Shown here in pieces: positions 35,310-44,121 of a DNA stretch of 64,000 bases. The stretch covers positions 1-64,000 of the forward strand of contig JAFYTO010000015.1 of assembly GCA_017558825.1 (NCBI GenBank). The letters run 5' to 3'. A program made the translations under genes and the position numbers. Source of the stretch: Clostridia bacterium. GTDB taxonomy: Bacteria; Bacillota; Clostridia; Christensenellales; Borkfalkiaceae. The first letter of the stretch is position 1. The number at the start of each line of letters is the position of its first letter. A model generated the notes under the pieces. The model worked only from the letters and a program-made list of their open reading frames with translations. It had not been told where the DNA came from and did not search any database.

Positions 35310-36632
35310 ATGAAAAAAAGTGAAAATGGTTTAATTAAAGGTGCGTTTTTTTTGTCTATAGGCGGTTTTATAACTAAGGCAATAGGCGCAATATATAGAA
35401 TTCCTTTAACAAATTTGCTTGGTGCCGAGGGCATAGGTTTATATCAAATGGTATTTCCGCTATATTCGCTGTTATTAACGGTTTCGTCAACGGGCGTGCC
35501 TAATGGTATGGCTAAATTAATAGCAGAAAAAAATGATGAAAACAAGGTGCTAAAATCAGCACTTTGTTTTTTCGTGCCTCTTGGGTTATTGGCCACCGTC
35601 TTTCTTATAGTATTTGGGTATCATTTAGCAGTTTTGCAAGGAAATTCCTTGGCAAAAAGTTGTTACGTTGCCATTGCGCCGTCAGTTTTATTAGTTAGCG
35701 TAATTAGCTGTTTTAGGGGCTATTTTCAAGGAAAGTTGGATATGAAGCCTACGGCAATTTCGCAAATATTAGAACAAGTAATTAAGCTAATATTCGGCTT
35801 AACCTTGTGCTATGTTTTTAAAGAAAACGTAGTTATTGGCGCTAGCGTGGCGGCGCTTGCCGTTTCAATTTCGGAACTAGTAACCGTTTTGTATTTTATA
35901 TTTTTAAAAAAATATAAGGGCGGGGGATTTAACGGATTTTTAAAGGTAAATATAGACGTTAAACTCATTTTAAAAACGGTGCTTCCAGTTATGCTTTGTA
36001 CCCTTATTTTGCCGTCTGCAAGGACTATAGAAAGTTTTTTAATTGTAAACATTTTAAATAAAAATTTTAGAAATGCTACTTCTTTATACGGGCTTTATTC
36101 GGGCGCAGTAGAATCTTTGGTAGGCGTGCCCGTTGCGCTTTTATACGGTATTGCAGTTAGTAGTGTTCCCGTAATAGCCTCAAAGAAAAAAGAAGGCTTA
36201 AATTATAAAAAAAAGATAGTAGAATCACTTGCTTTAACAATTGTGTTTTCGCTTTTATTTTCAGTGGCGTTTTTCTTTTTAAGTAGATTTGCCGTTGACT
36301 TATTATACAGGCGTTTTGATACCTTAGAAGTAGAAACAACGGTTAAAATGTTAAAAATAGCATCGCTCTCAGTGTTCTTTTTGCCGTTAATGCAAACTAG
36401 CGCGTCTATTTTAATTTCACTAGGAAGATATTATATTCCAACAATTTCAAGCGTAATTGCAATGATTATTAAAATACCGCTATCAATCTTTTTACTAAAT
36501 TTGCCAAGCGTAAACATTTTTGCAGTAGTTATAACTGATATAGTTTGTTATTTGGTTGCTTGTTTTATAAATTTAGTATATATTATAAAAGACGGAGCAA
36601 GTAATAAGCATATAAAACCCGCTTTAACTTGA
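35310..36632 (+). CDS. spoVB: SpoVB-like MOP-superfamily lipid flippase
   Basis: A 440-residue polytopic membrane protein with 12-14 helices. It belongs to the polysaccharide transport/MVF group; the opening LIKGAFFLSIGGFITKAIGAIYRIPL and VPNGMAKLIAEK (two separate blocks) match SpoVB and the YabM-type flippases used in spore cortex or cell-wall lipid transport. The spoVT-flippase-mazG order is that of Bacillus spoVT-yabM-yabN, so orthology to yabM is equally possible. No clear Shine-Dalgarno lies before the ATG, 17 bp after spoVT. Confidence 0.85.
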   Translation: MKKSENGLIKGAFFLSIGGFITKAIGAIYRIPLTNLLGAEGIGLYQMVFPLYSLLLTVSSTGVPNGMAKLIAEKNDENKVLKSALCFFVPLGLLATVFLIVFGYHLAVLQGNSLAKSCYVAIAPSVLLVSVISCFRGYFQGKLDMKPTAISQILEQVIKLIFGLTLCYVFKENVVIGASVAALAVSISELVTVLYFIFLKKYKGGGFNGFLKVNIDVKLILKTVLPVMLCTLILPSARTIESFLIVNILNKNFRNATSLYGLYSGAVESLVGVPVALLYGIAVSSVPVIASKKKEGLNYKKKIVESLALTIVFSLLFSVAFFFLSRFAVDLLYRRFDTLEVETTVKMLKIASLSVFFLPLMQTSASILISLGRYYIPTISSVIAMIIKIPLSIFLLNLPSVNIFAVVITDIVCYLVACFINLVYIIKDGASNKHIKPALT

Positions 36633-36640
36633 AAAAAATT

Positions 36641-38059
36641 ATGAACAAATTAACTTTAATAGGGCTTGGCGTTGAAAGTGGCGACCTTTCTTTGAAAGCA
36701 GTTTCACTTTTAAAAAGCGCAAAAACGGTAGTTTTAAGAACAAAAAACGCACTTTCTTCAAAATCAATAGAAGATATTTGCAGTAGCGTTTTATATTTAG
36801 ACGAAGTTTATAAGGCAAGCAGGAATTTTGATACTTTAAATAAAAATTTAGCAAGGCGCGTTATTGATTTATTAAAGAATGATGACGTTTGTTATGCGGT
36901 TGACGGTAGTGTTTATGAAGATAATTCTTGTAAAATTCTATTAAAGAAATATAAGAATGCCACTGTAATTAGCGGTGTTTCTATGGGCGCAAAATGTTTG
37001 GAAAGAGCAAAGGTGGTTTCGCCAAACTGTACTTTTAGCTCGGCTTACGATATTAAAAACGGCTTTAAGCCAAATCTCCCTTTAGTTGTTTATGCTCTTG
37101 ACGGAAGGGCTATTGCAAGTGAAATTAAGTTAATTTTAAGTGACTATTTTGGCGAAGAATGTAGCGTTATTGTAACTAGCAATTCTAAAGTAAAAAAACT
37201 TAAACTTTATGAAATTGATAGAATTGGTAATTATGGCTACGATACCGCTTTCTATATTGAAAGTAAGTCTTTAGTAGAAAAATCTCGTTTTAACTACGAT
37301 GATTTAATGCAAATATTAGAAGTTTTAAGGGGAGAGAACGGTTGTCCTTGGGATAGAGCTCAAACGGCAGAAACTATACAAAAAAACTTAATAGAAGAGT
37401 GTTACGAACTTATTGATGCCGTAAATTCTAACGATGACGAAGCTATTATTGAGGAAATTGGTGATTGTTTACTTCAATGCGCTTTTAATTTGCAAATATT
37501 TAAAGAGCAAAGGCGTTTTACTGTAAGTGACGTGTTTAGTGCAATTTGTTATAAACTCATTTCTCGCCACACGCACATTTTTGGTAATGACGTTGCTCGT
37601 GATGAAGAATCTGCATTAAGCACTTGGAATAGCAACAAGGCAAAAGAGAAAGGCTATAAAAACGCTTTTGAGTACGTTGATAGCGTGCCTCATGGCTTGC
37701 CTTCAGTTATGCGCGCTCAAAAAGTTGGTTCACGCGCGGGCAAATATGGCTTTGATTTTTTAAGTTATGAAGATGCTTTAACTGCGTTATATAACGAAAT
37801 TGCAGAAATAAAACAAGCAATTAGTAGTAATAGTAAAGAAGAGTTAAATAGCGAGTGTGGAGACCTTTTGTTTAGTGCCGTAAACGTTGTTAGAAAACTT
37901 GGGGTTGACGGAGAAACTGCGCTTTACGCAACTGTAGATAAGTTTAGTAATAGATTTAAAAAACTTGAAGAAAAAATTATAAATGACGGCAAAAATTTTG
38001 GCGATTTAACTAGTGAAGAATTAGACGTTTATTATAAGAAAGTTAAGGAAGAAGAGTAA
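36641..38059 (+). CDS. mazG: MazG nucleotide pyrophosphohydrolase with N-terminal methylase-like domain (YabN type)
   Basis: A 472-residue two-domain protein. The N-terminal tetrapyrrole-methylase-like domain (about 1-215) begins LTLIGLGVESGDLSL. The C-terminal MazG region has RGENGCPWDRAQTAETIQKN, EECYELIDAV and EEIGDCLLQ as the metal-binding EExxE/ExxD pattern, and a second half with ECGDLLFSAVNV. The fusion is the YabN form. The reading frame can start at TTG 36629 or ATG 36641; the ATG fits the family N-terminus, but neither has a ribosome binding site. It overlaps or abuts the flippase stop. Confidence 0.92.
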   Translation: MNKLTLIGLGVESGDLSLKAVSLLKSAKTVVLRTKNALSSKSIEDICSSVLYLDEVYKASRNFDTLNKNLARRVIDLLKNDDVCYAVDGSVYEDNSCKILLKKYKNATVISGVSMGAKCLERAKVVSPNCTFSSAYDIKNGFKPNLPLVVYALDGRAIASEIKLILSDYFGEECSVIVTSNSKVKKLKLYEIDRIGNYGYDTAFYIESKSLVEKSRFNYDDLMQILEVLRGENGCPWDRAQTAETIQKNLIEECYELIDAVNSNDDEAIIEEIGDCLLQCAFNLQIFKEQRRFTVSDVFSAICYKLISRHTHIFGNDVARDEESALSTWNSNKAKEKGYKNAFEYVDSVPHGLPSVMRAQKVGSRAGKYGFDFLSYEDALTALYNEIAEIKQAISSNSKEELNSECGDLLFSAVNVVRKLGVDGETALYATVDKFSNRFKKLEEKIINDGKNFGDLTSEELDVYYKKVKEEE

Positions 38060-38060
38060 A

Positions 38061-38999
38061 GTGGAAATAAAGAGTATTAAAATAGGCAATATTGAAGTGC
38101 CAAACAACGTCTTTTTAGCTCCGCTTGCAGGCTATTCTAGTGCGGAAATGCGCGTTGTATGTACACTTTTGGGAGCTGGGTTAGCCTTTACTGAAATGGT
38201 AAGTGCAAAGGGGTTAAAATATAATCCAAAAGCAACTAACGAACTTTTATATACATATCCAGAAGAAAAGATTAAAGCAGTTCAGTTATTCGGCGAAGAC
38301 AGTGAAGTTTTAAGCTGGGCAGTAAAAAGCGAGTATTTACAAAAGTTTGACATAGTAGATATTAATATGGGTTGTCCCGTTCCAAAAATTTTTAATAACG
38401 GAGAGGGGAGCGCGTTATTAAAAGATATGAACAAGGCATCTAAAATAATAGAGAGTCTAGCAAAATGCGGCAAGCCTGTTACTGTAAAATTTAGAATAGG
38501 TTTAGAAGAGGGTAATTACGTTACCAAAGAATTTGCAAAAATGTGTGAGGATAGCGGAGCTTCGCTTATAACTATACACGGGCGTGTTAGAACGGCAATA
38601 TATTCTGGTGACGTAAATTTCAAAGAGATAGAAAGCGCAAAAAACGCTGTAAAAATACCCGTTATTGCAAACGGTGGGGTGTTTACTAAAGAAGATGCCA
38701 ACGTTTTAATGGACAGAACTGGGGCAGACGGCGTTATGGTTGCGCGCGGAGCAATGAACAATCCTTTAATTTTTAGCGAGATTACAGAAAGTAAAAGCGC
38801 ATTAACTTTTAAAGAAGCGGTGCTAATGCATCTTAACTTATTAGAAAAAAGGCTTGGAAGTGAAAGATGTGCAGTAATATTTAGAAAGCAAATGGCGTTT
38901 TATTTAAAGGGAGTAAGAGATAGCAAAAAACTAAAGGAAAAAGCGTTTAGTGCAACTAGTGCAAATGAAATGCGCCAAATAATTTTAAATTACGTTTAG
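38061..38999 (+). CDS. dus: tRNA-dihydrouridine synthase
   Basis: FMN-dependent enzyme that reduces uridines in tRNA D loops. The 312-residue protein shows VFLAPLAGYSSAEMR, the catalytic-Cys motif INMGCPVPKIFNNGEGSALL (about 96-115), TVKFRIG, TIHGR and VIANGGVF near 210. It uses a GTG start with GGAAGAAG upstream and begins 1 bp after mazG. DusB-type by resemblance; target uridines are unknown. Confidence 0.95.
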   Translation: MEIKSIKIGNIEVPNNVFLAPLAGYSSAEMRVVCTLLGAGLAFTEMVSAKGLKYNPKATNELLYTYPEEKIKAVQLFGEDSEVLSWAVKSEYLQKFDIVDINMGCPVPKIFNNGEGSALLKDMNKASKIIESLAKCGKPVTVKFRIGLEEGNYVTKEFAKMCEDSGASLITIHGRVRTAIYSGDVNFKEIESAKNAVKIPVIANGGVFTKEDANVLMDRTGADGVMVARGAMNNPLIFSEITESKSALTFKEAVLMHLNLLEKRLGSERCAVIFRKQMAFYLKGVRDSKKLKEKAFSATSANEMRQIILNYV

Positions 39000-39044
39000 A
39001 GTAACTATTGCTATAAGTTTTAAATATAATGTATAAGGGTATTT

Positions 39045-39704
39045 ATGTTTAAAATTTATTGCAATTTAAAAGACGAGTGTAAAGAAACTAATAGCCAAAA
39101 CTACCAAGGTGCAAACTTGGCAATATTTGGATTTAACGGAATTCCTAATATTAACTACAAGAGCGAATTAAGCGGTAAAACCAACGTTCTGCACGATTTT
39201 GCTTCTATTTCACGCAGTAGTCAAAAAGTTTTAATTTCCGGCGCTATAACCGACAATTACGGCATTATTAGAAAGTCTTGTGCGGTGGCGGATAAAGGCA
39301 AATTATTAGGCATTTCCGATATGTGTTTAAACTTTAATAAAAGTGAATATTCCTTAGGTTGTGGCTACAAGGTGTATTATACTAGTGCTGGCAAAATAGG
39401 GGTTATAGTTGGCAGTGATTTAATTGATGGAGATGGTATTAAGGCCATGGCTTTATGCGAGGCGGACGTCATTGTTAACGTAAGCGATTTTTGCTCAAAA
39501 GAGCAAGACCATTTTTTGTTGCGAGCATACTCGTATTTATATGGCGTTCCAATTATTTCCGTAACAGCAAACTGCGTTATGGCAAGTAATATAAACGGCG
39601 AAATATGCTCTAAAAGTCCGCTAAAAGATTTAGAAATTTCAATGCCTATAAGAAAGGTTTATAGGCTTGTAACAAATAAACGAAGAGGTGTAAAACCACA
39701 ATGA
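39045..39704 (+). CDS. Nitrilase-fold protein without the catalytic triad
   Basis: A 219-residue protein, shorter than most carbon-nitrogen hydrolases (about 260-300). The order of elements fits that family: a first strand LAIFGFNG in place of FPE, CAVADKGKLLGISDMCLN where G-YRK-HL is expected, and GKIGVIVGSDLIDGDGIKAMALCEADVIVN in place of G-ICYD-PE-AR, where the strand and GxD context are clear. The Glu, Lys and Cys of the triad appear as non-catalytic residues, so hydrolysis is unlikely. A TATAAT lies at 39025-39030 without a -35. Its stop overlaps trmL (ATGA). Function is unknown. Confidence 0.65.
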   Translation: MFKIYCNLKDECKETNSQNYQGANLAIFGFNGIPNINYKSELSGKTNVLHDFASISRSSQKVLISGAITDNYGIIRKSCAVADKGKLLGISDMCLNFNKSEYSLGCGYKVYYTSAGKIGVIVGSDLIDGDGIKAMALCEADVIVNVSDFCSKEQDHFLLRAYSYLYGVPIISVTANCVMASNINGEICSKSPLKDLEISMPIRKVYRLVTNKRRGVKPQ

Positions 39705-40198
39705 AATTTAACATAGTTTTAGTTGAGCCCGAAATTCCGCAAAATACTGGAAATATTTCACGCACTTGTGCTGCAACAAATAGTTCCTTGTTTTTAATTC
39801 GCCCTTTGGGCTTTGAAATAACGGACAAGCATTTAAAAAGGGCTGGCCTTGATTATTGGCAGTTTTTAGATTTGCATTATTTAGATAGCATAGACGAGCT
39901 TTTTGAAAAATATTACAACGGCTCAAATTTTCATTTTATGTCAACAAAAGGCGCTAAGGTGTATAGCGAAGCAAATTTTAAAGACGGAGATTTTTTAATT
40001 TTTGGTAAAGAATCTCACGGACTTCCAGAGCCTCTTTTAGAAAAGTATTATGAGAACACGTTAAGAATTCCTATGTGGGGGAATTTAAGAAGTTTAAATT
40101 TATCTAACTCAGTTGCTATTACTTTGTATGAAGCATTTAGGCAACAGGGCTTTGAAGGACTTAACGAAATAGGTCATTTAACCGGTAGAAAGGACTAA
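39701..40198 (+). CDS. trmL: tRNA (cytidine(34)-2'-O)-methyltransferase TrmL
   Basis: A 165-residue SPOUT-class methyltransferase acting on the wobble base of tRNA-Leu. Motifs: EPEIPQNTGNISRTCAATN near residue 10, FGKESHGLPEPLL, and RIPMWGNLRSLNLSNSVAI, which forms the knotted SAM site. The start overlaps the upstream stop by 4 bp, so translation is coupled. Beside dus it makes a small tRNA-modification group. Confidence 0.96.
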   Translation: MKFNIVLVEPEIPQNTGNISRTCAATNSSLFLIRPLGFEITDKHLKRAGLDYWQFLDLHYLDSIDELFEKYYNGSNFHFMSTKGAKVYSEANFKDGDFLIFGKESHGLPEPLLEKYYENTLRIPMWGNLRSLNLSNSVAITLYEAFRQQGFEGLNEIGHLTGRKD

Positions 40199-40213
40199 TT
40201 TTTACTTTGCTAC

Positions 40214-40242
40214 TTGACACGGCATTATAAATAGTCTAGAAT
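40214..40242 (+). promoter_or_regulatory. Promoter of the epimerase-like gene
   Basis: TTGACA (40214-40219), 17 bp, TAGAAT (40237-40242). Confidence 0.8.
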
Positions 40243-40288
40243 TTTAACTATAAAACCTGCGTTTTTTATCGCAAAAGGGTGGTAATTT

Positions 40289-41347
40289 ATGAAACTTAAT
40301 TTAAGAAGGGAAGATTTTAACATTGTAAAAACACAACTTTTAAAAAGTGGTAGCGTTACGGTTGAAGCGTTTAAATACGAATCAGGCGTTGAGGCATTAA
40401 AAGTTGATAACGGAATTTTATCTTTTATCATATTGCCTTATGAAGGTCAACAAATTTGGCGTTTAACGTATCGTGGGCGTGAAATTTCAATGCAAAGCAA
40501 ATCTGTTACGATTCCTGTTTTAAGCGATAGTTTTGGTGATTGTTATTCTCCGTTTTTAATGCATTGTGGGTTCTCTGCAATGGGCGTTCCGCAAAGTGAC
40601 GATACTCACGTTCCTCACGGCGAAATTACAATGGCAGTTTACGATAGCGCATACGTTGTCGGCGATAATGACGAAGGTGGAAACTATATTGCAGTTGGCG
40701 GTATTTTAGATAAAACTATTGAAGATAAACACTACGTGTTTAGCCCTGAAGTAAGGCTTTATGAAAATACGGGTGTTATAAAGGTTTATATCAATCTTAA
40801 AAACGTTAGTGACGCTCCGCTTGATTATATGTATCTTTGCCACCTTAACTTCCGTCCGTTTAACGGCGCAAAACTTATTTATAGCGCTGATTATAGTGAG
40901 GTTAAGCCGTATTATCTTAATACTTGCGACAAGCGTGATGAATATTACAAAGTGCTTGATAAAGACCCGTCTATTCATAACGAAGTTGGCAATTTAAGCG
41001 AGTGCTACGACCCTGAAATGTGTTTAAAAGTAAAATACGAAAGCGATGAAAATAATTACGCATATTCCCTTCAATACGAAGAAGGTAAAGGCGGTTGCTA
41101 TATTGCTCACCCTACCAATTATTTGCCAGAAGGTATAAGATGGATTTCAAGAACGGAAAGCGTTGATGCGATGGGCTTGATACTTCCTGCAACGGCAGAG
41201 CATTTAGGTCGTGAAAGGGCAAAGCGCAACGGTCAAATTAAAGTTTTAGCGCCAAATGAAAGTATTTCGTTTAAAATTGAAACGGGTTACTTAAATAATG
41301 AAGAAGCTTTAAAAGTAATTGAAAAAATAAATAAAATAATGAAATAA
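40289..41347 (+). CDS. Aldose 1-epimerase-like protein (DUF4432 type)
   Basis: A 352-residue protein with the galactose-mutarotase-like beta-sandwich pattern: ILSFIILPYEGQQIWRLTYRGREI, then HCGFSAMGVPQSDDTHVPHGEI and YMYLCHLNFRPFNGAKL (given as separate blocks). Similarity is to the DUF4432 group of sugar-binding aldose epimerase relatives. The substrate is not known. GGTGG precedes the ATG. It is a single-gene unit with its own promoter and terminator. Confidence 0.78.
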   Translation: MKLNLRREDFNIVKTQLLKSGSVTVEAFKYESGVEALKVDNGILSFIILPYEGQQIWRLTYRGREISMQSKSVTIPVLSDSFGDCYSPFLMHCGFSAMGVPQSDDTHVPHGEITMAVYDSAYVVGDNDEGGNYIAVGGILDKTIEDKHYVFSPEVRLYENTGVIKVYINLKNVSDAPLDYMYLCHLNFRPFNGAKLIYSADYSEVKPYYLNTCDKRDEYYKVLDKDPSIHNEVGNLSECYDPEMCLKVKYESDENNYAYSLQYEEGKGGCYIAHPTNYLPEGIRWISRTESVDAMGLILPATAEHLGRERAKRNGQIKVLAPNESISFKIETGYLNNEEALKVIEKINKIMK

Positions 41348-41360
41348 AAATAAAAAGTCT

Positions 41361-41393
41361 AAAAACGCTACAAGTAATTTGTGGCGTTTTTTT
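41361..41393 (+). terminator. Rho-independent terminator
   Basis: AAAACGCTACA pairs with TGTGGCGTTTT (one G-U), loop of 7 nt, and a T-run. Confidence 0.92.
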
Positions 41394-41439
41394 CATACTT
41401 AAAAACGCTTTAGCATAGTTATATATAAATGGTTTTATT

Positions 41440-42417
41440 ATGAAAAAAACGCTTTCTATTTTTTGCTTAATTGCTCTTTTGGCTTCTTTTATAGCACTGC
41501 CGTTTTTCACTAAAGAAATTACCAATAATTTGACGAGTAAAGAGTATGAAGCAATTTTAAGAATTTGGCATATAGATACTTTTGAAGGCGGTACGGGAAG
41601 TAGAGCTTCGTTCTTAAAGAACGTTGCTTCAAAATTTACTAAAAAAAACAGCGGAGTATTGTTTCTTGTTAGTATGCTTTCTGAAGATTTGGCGCGCTCT
41701 AAAATTGAAAATGGCGAATTGCCCGACCTTATATCGTTTGGCACCTCTTCAATAGACGTTTTAGGTAATTTATTTAGCCAATCTTCAATAAGCGTTAAAG
41801 ACGGTGGGGAGTATTGCGGAAAAAGATATTTAACCGCTTGGTGTAAAGGCGGTTACTTTAAAATTACTAAAAATGATGCTTCGTACAGCAAACTTATTAT
41901 AAGCCAAGGGGCAAACAATTTATCTACCGTAACTGCGTGCTTAGAAAATTTAACTGCTAAAACTGTGGCAATAAAAGAGCCGTTAGAAGCGTACAGTTTG
42001 TTTTTAAGTAGTAATGATGCCTGTCTTTTAGGAACTCAGCGCGATATAGTAAGGCTTAATTCTAAAGGAGTTAGTTTTACGGCTACTCCGCTATCTACTT
42101 TTAACGACCTTTTTCAGTATATTGGAGTGACGTCAGTTAGTGAAAATAAAAGATTTTACGCTTTCTCGTTCGTTGATTTTTTGCTTAGTGAAAGCGTGCA
42201 AAAAACGCTAGTAAACATTAAAATGCTATCGCCAACACTAAAAGGTCTTTATAATAGCAACAGTTATTTTACCGCGCTTGAAAACGTAAGCCAAACTTAC
42301 ACCGTTTCGCCATTTTTATCCAAAAACGACCTAATTGCCGTAAAAGATGAAGCTAAAGGTCAAATATTAAGCCAAAATTATAATGACGGTGTATTAAAAT
42401 TTCTTAAACAGTTGTAA
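41440..42417 (+). CDS. Orphan extracellular solute-binding protein
   Basis: A 325-residue protein with an N-terminal signal or anchor helix (about 5-24), no lipobox Cys, then AILRIWHIDTFEGGTGSRASFLKNVASKF, split as the strand and helix that open family-1 sugar-binding proteins. ELPDLISFGTSS and a C-terminal VDFLLSESVQKTL also fit that fold. No permease or ATPase genes are nearby, so its transporter partner is elsewhere or it is a sensor. Assignment is moderate. No Shine-Dalgarno or clear promoter is seen before the ATG. Confidence 0.68.
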   Translation: MKKTLSIFCLIALLASFIALPFFTKEITNNLTSKEYEAILRIWHIDTFEGGTGSRASFLKNVASKFTKKNSGVLFLVSMLSEDLARSKIENGELPDLISFGTSSIDVLGNLFSQSSISVKDGGEYCGKRYLTAWCKGGYFKITKNDASYSKLIISQGANNLSTVTACLENLTAKTVAIKEPLEAYSLFLSSNDACLLGTQRDIVRLNSKGVSFTATPLSTFNDLFQYIGVTSVSENKRFYAFSFVDFLLSESVQKTLVNIKMLSPTLKGLYNSNSYFTALENVSQTYTVSPFLSKNDLIAVKDEAKGQILSQNYNDGVLKFLKQL

Positions 42418-42440
42418 AAATTGCATAAATGTTTTATAAT
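42412..42440 (+). promoter_or_regulatory. Possible promoter of murB
   Basis: TTGTAA (42412-42417), 17 bp, TATAAT (42435-42440); the -35 overlaps the upstream stop codon. The expected start point falls close to the ribosome binding site, so it is tentative. Confidence 0.5.
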
Positions 42441-42455
42441 AAGGGGGAGTATATT

Positions 42456-43328
42456 TTGCTAAATGATTACAATCAATTATTAACGCTTTTAGGTAATATA
42501 CCTAACGAGTTAAATTTTTCGCTTAAAACGCTCAGCAGTTTTGGAACTGGCGGGATGGCAAAATTGGCGGTTTTTCCACGTTCAACAGATGAACTTATAA
42601 CTACTATTAATTTAGTAAAAGGCAATTATAATTACGTTGTAATTGGTTTGGGTAGTAACGTTTTGATTTCAGATAATGGATTTGACGGCGTGGTTATTTC
42701 AACCAAAAACGTAAATTCAATAACGGTAAAAAGCAACTTGCTAACTGCAGATTGTGGCGTAAAAATTTCTAGCGTTATTAAAGAGATGAGCGACAATTGT
42801 TTTAGCGGTTTAGAATTTTTAGTTGGTGTGCCTGCTAGTGTGGGTGGCGCAGTGGCTATGAACGCAGGATGTTATAACAAAAGTATTAGCGATGCTATTA
42901 AATACGTTACCACTGAAGTTAGAACGTATTCTAAAAGCGAGTGCGAGTTTTCATATAGGCACAGTAGGTTTTTAAACGGTGAAACGATAATAAAAGTTTG
43001 CTTTCTAATGGAAAATAGCGAAGAAGACGTTATTAATGAAAAGTTAAAGTCGTATAAAAGTGCAAGGCGTAATCCAAAAGGTAAAACTTGTGGCTCCGTA
43101 TTTAAAAACGAGGGGTATTTTGCTGGCAAAATTATTGATGAGGTAGGTTTAAAAGGCTACAAAATTAACGGCGCGCAAATATCAAACGAGCATGCAAACT
43201 TTATAGTTGCTAGTGAAACGGCAACTTCAAAAGATATTTATAACCTTATAAAAACCGTCAAGGAAAAAGTTTATAAGGAAAAGCAAATACAATTAAGTGA
43301 AGAAGTAATTTATATTGGTGAATTTTAA
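42456..43328 (+). CDS. murB: UDP-N-acetylenolpyruvoylglucosamine reductase MurB
   Basis: FAD enzyme of peptidoglycan precursor synthesis. It shows NTIxG-like TLSSFGTGGMA, GLGSNVLISDNGFDG, EFLVGVPASVGGAVAMNAGCY, the type II YRHSRF and CGSVFKNE with the catalytic Ser, and a late Glu. I choose TTG 42456, 6 nt after AAGGGGGAG, giving 290 residues; the ATG at 42429 has no site and would put that site inside the gene. It begins the run murB-PHP-whiA-cca-uvrC-hprK. Confidence 0.95.
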   Translation: MLNDYNQLLTLLGNIPNELNFSLKTLSSFGTGGMAKLAVFPRSTDELITTINLVKGNYNYVVIGLGSNVLISDNGFDGVVISTKNVNSITVKSNLLTADCGVKISSVIKEMSDNCFSGLEFLVGVPASVGGAVAMNAGCYNKSISDAIKYVTTEVRTYSKSECEFSYRHSRFLNGETIIKVCFLMENSEEDVINEKLKSYKSARRNPKGKTCGSVFKNEGYFAGKIIDEVGLKGYKINGAQISNEHANFIVASETATSKDIYNLIKTVKEKVYKEKQIQLSEEVIYIGEF

Positions 43329-44105
43329 ATGAGTATTACGGTAGATTATCACACTCATACGCGTTATAGCCACGGAAAAAGCACTATTTTAGAAAATGCT
43401 ATTGAGGCAAAAAACAAAGGGCTTAAAGAAATAGCTATAACCGACCACGGCTTTGGCCATAGAATGTTTAGTGTGAAGCCTAAAGAACTTAATAAGATGA
43501 AGCTCGAGTGTCAAGAAGCGTCTTTACAAACGGGCGTAAACGTTAAACTTGGCGTTGAGTGTAACATTTTGGGAATAAGTGGTAAACTCGGCTTAAATGT
43601 TTATGACGTGAATTATTTTGAGGTTTGTTTAGCAGGTATTCATAAATTTATTACTTATGATAAGTTCTATGAGTGGGATAGGCTACTTATCAAAAACTTA
43701 CTTGTTTCTAAACTCAATTTTAAGCCCAGCAAAGCGCTAATAAAGCGTAATACTGAGATTTATATAAATGCAATAAAAAATAACCCTATAGACGTTTTGG
43801 CGCACCCTTGTTATGATTTAGTTGCAGATGCGGTTGAAATAGCAAAATGTTGCCGTGATTATGGCACGCTATTTGAAATTGACGCGCGCAAAACACAACT
43901 TAGTGACGAGGAGTGGACAAGCGTTTTTGATACGGGCGTAAACTTTATTATTAGCAGTGATGCTCACGTTAGTTCTAACGTTGGAAACGTTGAAAGCGCT
44001 CTAAGTATTGTTAAACGTTTAAACTTAAATGAAGAACAAATAGTAAATATAAACGGCAAAATACCTAATTTAACGCGATTTAAAGACTATAAAAACAAAT
44101 TGTAA
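43329..44105 (+). CDS. PHP-domain phosphoesterase
   Basis: A 258-residue protein of the polymerase-and-histidinol-phosphatase fold. Metal ligands lie in DYHTHTRYSHG (near 6-16), ITDHGFGH, GVECNILG, HPCYD and SSDAHV, in the canonical order. It resembles the YcdX-like PHP hydrolases; substrate is unknown. It starts directly after murB with GGTGA upstream. Many Clostridia carry a PHP gene between murB and whiA. Confidence 0.9.
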   Translation: MSITVDYHTHTRYSHGKSTILENAIEAKNKGLKEIAITDHGFGHRMFSVKPKELNKMKLECQEASLQTGVNVKLGVECNILGISGKLGLNVYDVNYFEVCLAGIHKFITYDKFYEWDRLLIKNLLVSKLNFKPSKALIKRNTEIYINAIKNNPIDVLAHPCYDLVADAVEIAKCCRDYGTLFEIDARKTQLSDEEWTSVFDTGVNFIISSDAHVSSNVGNVESALSIVKRLNLNEEQIVNINGKIPNLTRFKDYKNKL

Positions 44106-44121
44106 GGACAAGCTTATTTTT

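Noticed and set aside
41271..41744. Minus-strand open frame (157 codons) across the epimerase terminator and solute-binding gene
   Set aside because: It runs through a strong + strand terminator and a signal-peptide-coding region. Its hydrophobic C-terminus is the antisense of Lys-rich and A-rich DNA.
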